Translations under genes and position numbers: made by a program | Shown here: piece by piece, positions 60,044 to 64,000 of the stretch | Position numbering within the stretch: the stretch's first letter is position 1 | Layout of the letters: every line of letters begins with the position of its first letter | The notes under the pieces: model-generated | The model's input: the letters and a program-made list of their open reading frames with translations, nothing else | The model's database searches: none | Told to the model about the DNA's origin: nothing | From: Saprospiraceae bacterium | GTDB taxonomy: Bacteria; Bacteroidota; Bacteroidia; Chitinophagales; Saprospiraceae | Direction: 5' to 3' | Assembly (NCBI GenBank): GCA_016710265.1 | Contig: JADJJL010000003.1 | Location: 15,001 to 79,000, forward strand | DNA: 64,000 nt

Positions 60044-62212
60044 ATGATTAGGTATTGTATTTTATTTCTTTTGTTGCTCTGTCATCTACCATATTTGACC
60101 AAGGTAAATGCACAGGACACCAGCTTCCTGAGTTTGGAAGCAAGGATAGAGTCAGATACCGTAGTGGTGCAAGTGAAGGGCATCCAGTTTAAGGATGTAT
60201 TGACCACCCAATTTGGAATTTTATTTCCAACTCAAAATCTCAATTTTGTGAGAGGAATCTCTCAGCCTTTTTTTTCTGAAGCAGCCATTGGTGGTAACCC
60301 CAGCAATTGTTTATTCTCTTGGATGCCATCTCCTTCCAATCCGGTTACACTTCAGAATTTTGACGAAATCGTTGAATTAAGATTTTACATTCATACTCCG
60401 GCATCTGAATATTGTTTTGATTTTGACAAATCACTTTTTCCACTTCGAATAAGCTCGGTCAGTCAAAATCCTCATCCTTCAAGAGGAATTCCATTTTGCC
60501 AATCTGGACTTAAAGGCCGTGTTTCAGGTTTGATTCAAACAGACATGGATGGTGACTGTGTGGCCGATCCCAATACGCCCCCTGTTGCTTTCGTAGGTAT
60601 CATTTTCCAGGAGCAAAGTGGTATTAAACACCATGTTTTCACAAAACCAGATGGAAGTTTTAGTGTGGATCTGCCTTTTGGTGATTACACTTATCAGTTT
60701 TCAGATCCCGGATTTAGAGAATATTGTAATGCACCTGGTGCACTGACTGTCAACTCCCCCAGTCAGCCTATTTTTATTTCGCAAACTGCTAAAAATTTGG
60801 TCGATTGCGCCGAACTTGAGGTTCAGCTGACTACTCCCGGACTTAGACGCTGTGACGATGTTGTTTTCGACTTGTCCTATAAGAATCTTGGTACTTCGGA
60901 CGCAATCGACGTTTTTATTGATTTACAAATCAACGAGCAATTAATATTGCTTGAGGCTGACCTCCCGTTTTCAAATTTGGGCAACAACAAGTTTCGTTTT
61001 TTATTGGACACTCTCAAGTCCGCTGAGAAAGGCTTGTTTCAATTCAAAGTATCCACTCCCTGTGATGTTGCTTTGTTGGGAAATTCAATGTGCCTGGCCG
61101 CAGAAATTTTCCCGAACAGTCCTTGTCTTACCAGTCCTGCTTATGATGGGGCCAAACTGGAGATCCAATCTAGTTGTGTAGGCAATGAGGCTGTATTTCA
61201 AATCAAGAATGTCGGATCTGGTGATATGTCCCAACCGGTGGATTTTACCACCGTGGAAGACGATGTAATGCCGGGCATTGGTGGCCAAATTCTTTTGTTA
61301 AAGGATGCGACCAGAGAAATCAGAATTCCAAGTTCAGGACAAACCTGGAGAATTGTGCTGGACACTTTGCCTAACCATCCTTACCAAATCAGGTATACCA
61401 AAGCGCTTGAAGCCTGCGGTGCAGGAACTGCGAGCAAAGGATTTGTCAATAATTACAGTCAGGCAGATGAAGCTCCTCAATTTTCTGTGCATTGTGGTGA
61501 ATTGTTAGATCAGATTGCGCTTAAAGCAGCCTTACCGGAAGGAATGGGTCCATTGAACATTATTTTTAAAGACAATCGAATTTATTACACCACCAGGATG
61601 ATCAATCAATTGGCCGATACCGGATTTATTTTGCAAATCAAAGAAAAATTAAGTGAGCATCTCGATCTTTCCAGTTTGATCATGTATGATAGTAAATTAC
61701 CATTTAGTTGGAGTGTAGATTCCAATCATGAATTAAACGTAGAATTTAAAAATATACAGATACCACCTCAGCAATTTGATTCTGTTACTTCAGTAGTTTA
61801 TCTCAGTTATTCCATCAAACCAAAGACAGATCTTGATCTCCAAACAGAGATTCAAAATTATTCCGAATACAGATTTAATTTTGGAGATGTACAAACTTCA
61901 AATACCTATACACACCATTTGGGAGAATGGCTGATCAATGCAACCAACAATCCTGAATTAAGTGAGAATATCATATTGGTGTATCCAAATCCTTTTTCGG
62001 ATGGATTGATTTTTAAAGCAACAGAAAATCAAGTTGCTGATTTTACGCTTGTGGTGTATAATATTTTTGGACAAGAGTTGATCAGTCAAAAAAGTACTGG
62101 AGACGTCATTCATTGGAAGGATACAAAACAGTTACCGGAAGGATTTTACTTTTATAAGATCATGTCCAAAATGCATGTCATACAATCTGGACAAATTGTA
62201 AAAAATAATTGA
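60044..62212 (+). CDS. Large T9SS-exported protein with a cohesin-like and a carboxypeptidase-regulatory-like domain
   Basis: A 722-aa protein with a signal peptide (1-23, ending KVNAQ). Residues about 25-150 look like a cohesin-type beta-sandwich (FLSLEARIESDTVVVQVKGI, ending ISSVSQNP). A second module begins GRVSGLIQTDMDGDCVADPN and holds TKPDGSFSVDLPFGDYTYQF, the SdrD/carboxypeptidase-regulatory pattern. A DUF11-like region follows (VVFDLSYKNLGTSDAIDVFI). The last 75 residues are a clear T9SS type A sorting domain (VYPNPFSDGLIFKA, LPEGFYFYKIMSK). It is a surface structural or adhesive protein without catalytic motifs. Confidence 0.88.
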   Translation: MIRYCILFLLLLCHLPYLTKVNAQDTSFLSLEARIESDTVVVQVKGIQFKDVLTTQFGILFPTQNLNFVRGISQPFFSEAAIGGNPSNCLFSWMPSPSNPVTLQNFDEIVELRFYIHTPASEYCFDFDKSLFPLRISSVSQNPHPSRGIPFCQSGLKGRVSGLIQTDMDGDCVADPNTPPVAFVGIIFQEQSGIKHHVFTKPDGSFSVDLPFGDYTYQFSDPGFREYCNAPGALTVNSPSQPIFISQTAKNLVDCAELEVQLTTPGLRRCDDVVFDLSYKNLGTSDAIDVFIDLQINEQLILLEADLPFSNLGNNKFRFLLDTLKSAEKGLFQFKVSTPCDVALLGNSMCLAAEIFPNSPCLTSPAYDGAKLEIQSSCVGNEAVFQIKNVGSGDMSQPVDFTTVEDDVMPGIGGQILLLKDATREIRIPSSGQTWRIVLDTLPNHPYQIRYTKALEACGAGTASKGFVNNYSQADEAPQFSVHCGELLDQIALKAALPEGMGPLNIIFKDNRIYYTTRMINQLADTGFILQIKEKLSEHLDLSSLIMYDSKLPFSWSVDSNHELNVEFKNIQIPPQQFDSVTSVVYLSYSIKPKTDLDLQTEIQNYSEYRFNFGDVQTSNTYTHHLGEWLINATNNPELSENIILVYPNPFSDGLIFKATENQVADFTLVVYNIFGQELISQKSTGDVIHWKDTKQLPEGFYFYKIMSKMHVIQSGQIVKNN

Positions 62213-62505
62213 AATAAAATAAATGAAAGAAATATAAAATTGTCATTGCCTGTTAAGTCCCAATGTATCTGTCTGGTGTAATCTCCATAAAGTGTGGGGT
62301 AGATAAAACCAAAACATTTTATAAAAGCCCATCCGATCATTTTGTATCGATACAAAATTTAGAAGAACTTCCAAAGAGAGGCCACCAGACAATACAGCGG
62401 GTTAAAAGAAAAAGCGCATTTTCAATGCTCCCCAAAAACAAAGAATTTGCTCATATTTATTTTGTTTGATGAATGTGGTTTTTCCGAGAATTCGCTAAGA
62501 ATTCA
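62213..62505. other. Intergenic region with a perfect palindrome and a distant terminator; no confident gene
   Basis: Nearly 300 bp follow the T9SS gene before its nearest terminator. A perfect 20-bp palindrome lies at 62339-62358, ATTTTGTATC followed by its inverse. A 68-codon open frame (62263-62469) has no recognisable features. Two GAATTC sites flank GCTAA near 62489-62505. The stretch could be a 3' UTR or hold a small RNA that I cannot identify. Confidence 0.4.
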
Positions 62506-62535
62506 ATCCCCGACAATGGTTGGGGATTTTTTTTT
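62506..62535 (+). terminator. Strong rho-independent terminator, rightward
   Basis: ATCCCCGAC (62506-62514) pairs with GTTGGGGAT (62519-62527), nine pairs with one G-U, over a 4-nt loop AATG, followed by a nine-T run. The direction is rightward only. It lies about 290 bp after the T9SS gene and ends at the stop of the convergent glycosyltransferase gene. Confidence 0.85.
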
Positions 62536-63274
62536 ATTGGTAAATTTCCGATTTCATCCAACCCAATTTATTAAATAAATGAATCACTGAAACCTTTAAC
62601 ACTCCCAATCCATAGACCATGGATCTTTTAAAATTTATGGAAGAGGCTTCTTCAAAATAAAGCGTAGGGCAGGTGACTTCTGCAATGTGGTAGCCTTTGT
62701 AAATGATCTGTGACAACATCTGATTGTCAAATACAAAATCGTCTGAGTTTTTTTGAAATTGAATGTCCAATAAAACTTTTGCGTCAAAAGCTCTATAGCC
62801 AGTGTGGTATTCTGATAGTTTATATCGGATTAGAATATTTTGGGTCAAGGTGAGAAAGCGGTTGAATAAATATTTGTAGATGGGCATTCCTCCGGCCAAA
62901 GCGCCTTTACCCAGAATTCTTGAACCAAGCACCACCGGATAAAGCCCTTGTGCAATGATATTGACCATGCTAGGGATGAGTTTTGGAGTGTACTGATAAT
63001 CCGGATGCAACATGATGACGATGTCTGCACCGAGCTCCAGGGCTTTTTTATAAAGTGTTTTTTGGTTTGCACCATAACCTTTGTTGGATGCATGTCGGAT
63101 CACATGGTGTACCCCTAATTTTTGTGCAAGTGAAAAGGTTTCGTCCTTACTTGCATCATCGCAAAGTATCAGTTCGTCCACTATGTCAAAAGGAATTTCA
63201 GAAAGTGTTTTTTCCAAAGTTTTTTCAGCATTGTATGCCGGAAGTACAACCACTATTTTTTTTCCTAAGTACAT
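62534..63274 (-). CDS. Family 2 glycosyltransferase (dolichyl/polyprenyl-phosphate sugar transferase-like)
   Basis: A 246-aa protein. The GT2 core is clear: VVVLPAYNAEKTLEKTLSEI, ILCDDASKDETFSLAQKLGV, the substrate loop HASNKGYGANQKTLYKKAL and IVMLHPDYQYTPKLIPSMV, where HPDYQ replaces the usual DxD-like motif. ARILGKG-type and YHTGYRAFDAKVLLDI regions follow. No C-terminal membrane helix is present. These enzymes make polyprenyl-phosphate sugars or elongate envelope glycans. It lies 42 bp downstream of the DUF5606 gene on the same strand, so they may be cotranscribed. Confidence 0.88.
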   Translation of the reverse strand: MYLGKKIVVVLPAYNAEKTLEKTLSEIPFDIVDELILCDDASKDETFSLAQKLGVHHVIRHASNKGYGANQKTLYKKALELGADIVIMLHPDYQYTPKLIPSMVNIIAQGLYPVVLGSRILGKGALAGGMPIYKYLFNRFLTLTQNILIRYKLSEYHTGYRAFDAKVLLDIQFQKNSDDFVFDNQMLSQIIYKGYHIAEVTCPTLYFEEASSINFKRSMVYGLGVLKVSVIHLFNKLGWMKSEIYQ

Positions 63275-63316
63275 TTTGATAAATCTGTTCGATCCGATTT
63301 TATAAAAATGGTGAGA

Positions 63317-63721
63317 CTATTCTTCTTCGTCTTTTTCTTTGTTTTCAGAAGTTAGCAATCCCATATCTTTTAACTGATAAAACCATTTAAGACATTTTTT
63401 CATGTCTTTAATATGCACTCTGTAACGATCGTATTCGGGAAGCGTTTTTTCAAAGAATTCCTTGATTGCGGATGGTTCATCGTAGACTTGGGGAACAGTC
63501 TCACAACTTAAAAATTTTTCATACACTTCTTTCAGAGGAATATTGTCATTCAAGGTGTATATTCCAATGGAATCAAGAGGTGAGAACTGATGAATTCTCG
63601 AAGAATAAAAATTTTGTTTACGGTTGCTGAGGTCTTCCAGAATTAATCCGTTTCCCCTGGCAGAGATCATTTTAAAGAGTGTACCATGTCCACTGACTGC
63701 CATTATTTTTTCTAGATTCAT
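63317..63721 (-). CDS. DUF5606 domain-containing protein
   Basis: A 134-aa protein whose N-terminal domain has the conserved opening IMAVSGHGTLFKMISARGNG and LILEDLSNRKQNFYSSRIHQ, then the SPLDSIGIYTL strand and PEYDRYRVHIKDMKKCLKWF helix. The tail is acidic (SENKEKDEEE). DUF5606 is confined largely to Bacteroidota and its role is unknown. It lies 17 bp after the dehydrogenase E1 beta stop and 42 bp before the GT2 gene, all on the minus strand. Confidence 0.85.
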   Translation of the reverse strand: MNLEKIMAVSGHGTLFKMISARGNGLILEDLSNRKQNFYSSRIHQFSPLDSIGIYTLNDNIPLKEVYEKFLSCETVPQVYDEPSAIKEFFEKTLPEYDRYRVHIKDMKKCLKWFYQLKDMGLLTSENKEKDEEE

Positions 63722-63738
63722 GTGCTAATATTTTATTT

Positions 63739-64000
63739 TTAATAGTTTAGTAGTTTTAACAAGCATTCTTCCAATCTGTTTTTGGCGAGGTATTGATCTT
63801 CCAATCTTTTTGAAAATGGAATGGGTGTATCCATGGATGCACAACGAACTACTGGAGCATCCAAATGTTCAAACAAATGTTCTCCCACCCAAGCTGCCAA
63901 TTCACCGCCGAGTCCTCCAAATAAATTGTCCTCATGCAGAATACAAACCCTGCCGGTTTTAATAACTGATAAACGAATGGAATCATAATCCAAAGGAGCA
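63739..64000 (-). CDS. 2-oxoacid dehydrogenase E1 component, beta subunit, C-terminal end (partial)
   Basis: Only the last 87 codons lie in the window; the gene continues past 64000. The segment is the transketolase C-terminal domain: SVIKTGRVCILHEDNLFGGL, then GGELAAWVGEHLFEHL, then VVRCASMDTPIPFSKRLEDQ. That pattern is standard for E1 beta of pyruvate or branched-chain 2-oxoacid dehydrogenase complexes. The specific substrate cannot be told from this part. Confidence 0.85.
   Translation of the reverse strand, partial: APLDYDSIRLSVIKTGRVCILHEDNLFGGLGGELAAWVGEHLFEHLDAPVVRCASMDTPIPFSKRLEDQYLAKNRLEECLLKLLNY

Noticed and set aside
62263..62469. 68-codon open frame after the T9SS protein gene
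   Set aside because: Composition is ordinary, there is no conserved motif, promoter or coupling, and it crosses a perfect palindrome. Kept only as a possible transcribed region.

Overview
The window is about 64 kb of a low-GC bacterial chromosome from the phylum Bacteroidota, probably a Saprospiria-like lineage. The phylum call rests on several independent signs: secreted proteins with type IX secretion (T9SS) C-terminal sorting domains, the -7 promoter element TAnnTTTG upstream of many genes, scarcity of Shine-Dalgarno sites, a type B L31 protein, and families largely confined to the phylum (DUF4271, DUF5777, DUF5606, the GlmU-like protein beside rpmE). The Saprospiria placement is an inference from overall gene style, not proven here.

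Layout. 1-1430 is the end of an rRNA operon: the 23S 3' part, one intact 5S, a terminator, and a second tandem 5S unit whose interior is an almost pure G tract. 1545-3927 holds two YceI-like genes flanking an outer-membrane-protein gene; that gene carries at least six frameshifts and one YceI gene carries one. 4216-9585 has a secreted alpha/beta hydrolase and a five-gene operon reading histidine kinase, response regulator, DUF4271, uroporphyrinogen-III synthase, Nudix hydrolase. 9686-12863 is a periplasmic redox group (DUF5777 barrel, OB-fold lipoprotein-like protein, haem lipoprotein, di-haem peroxidase). 13019-25146 carries housekeeping genes (inositol monophosphatase, two OsmC proteins, GlmU-like, L31, MoxR, LigA, M3 peptidase, PhoH) and ends with a three-gene coupled operon of a divergent DUF62 protein, an ABM-fold protein and an orphan YehL-like AAA ATPase. 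25168-32152 covers membrane and surface biogenesis (PlsC-like acyltransferase, SLBB polysaccharide exporter, RmlB, UDP-xylose synthase) plus miaA. 32230-47436 carries dnaX, nadE, a slipin, an ELWxxDGT-repeat protein, tRNA-Arg(CCG), a three-gene periplasmic chaperone operon (PpiC/SurA type), HU, a sugar-phosphate isomerase, YraN and glyS. 47568-64000 carries a beta-helix T9SS protein, a thioredoxin-TPR protein, hpt-ogt divergent from uvrA, a 5'-nucleotidase lipoprotein, two small barrels around a hairpin tandem repeat, an unknown helical protein, a T9SS cargo protein, a GT2 glycosyltransferase, DUF5606 and the end of a 2-oxoacid dehydrogenase E1 beta gene.

Most genes are ordinary core genes. 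The observations most worth a second look are: the tandem 5S unit with a poly-G interior; the cluster of frameshifts near the rRNA operon; the 22989-25146 operon, whose DUF62 protein lacks the usual catalytic triad residues and whose MoxR-class ATPase lacks its usual VWA partner; a tRNA-Arg 3' fragment about 200 bp from the intact tRNA; repeated hairpin arrays; and a set of promoters that predict very short 5' leaders and fix several start codons.
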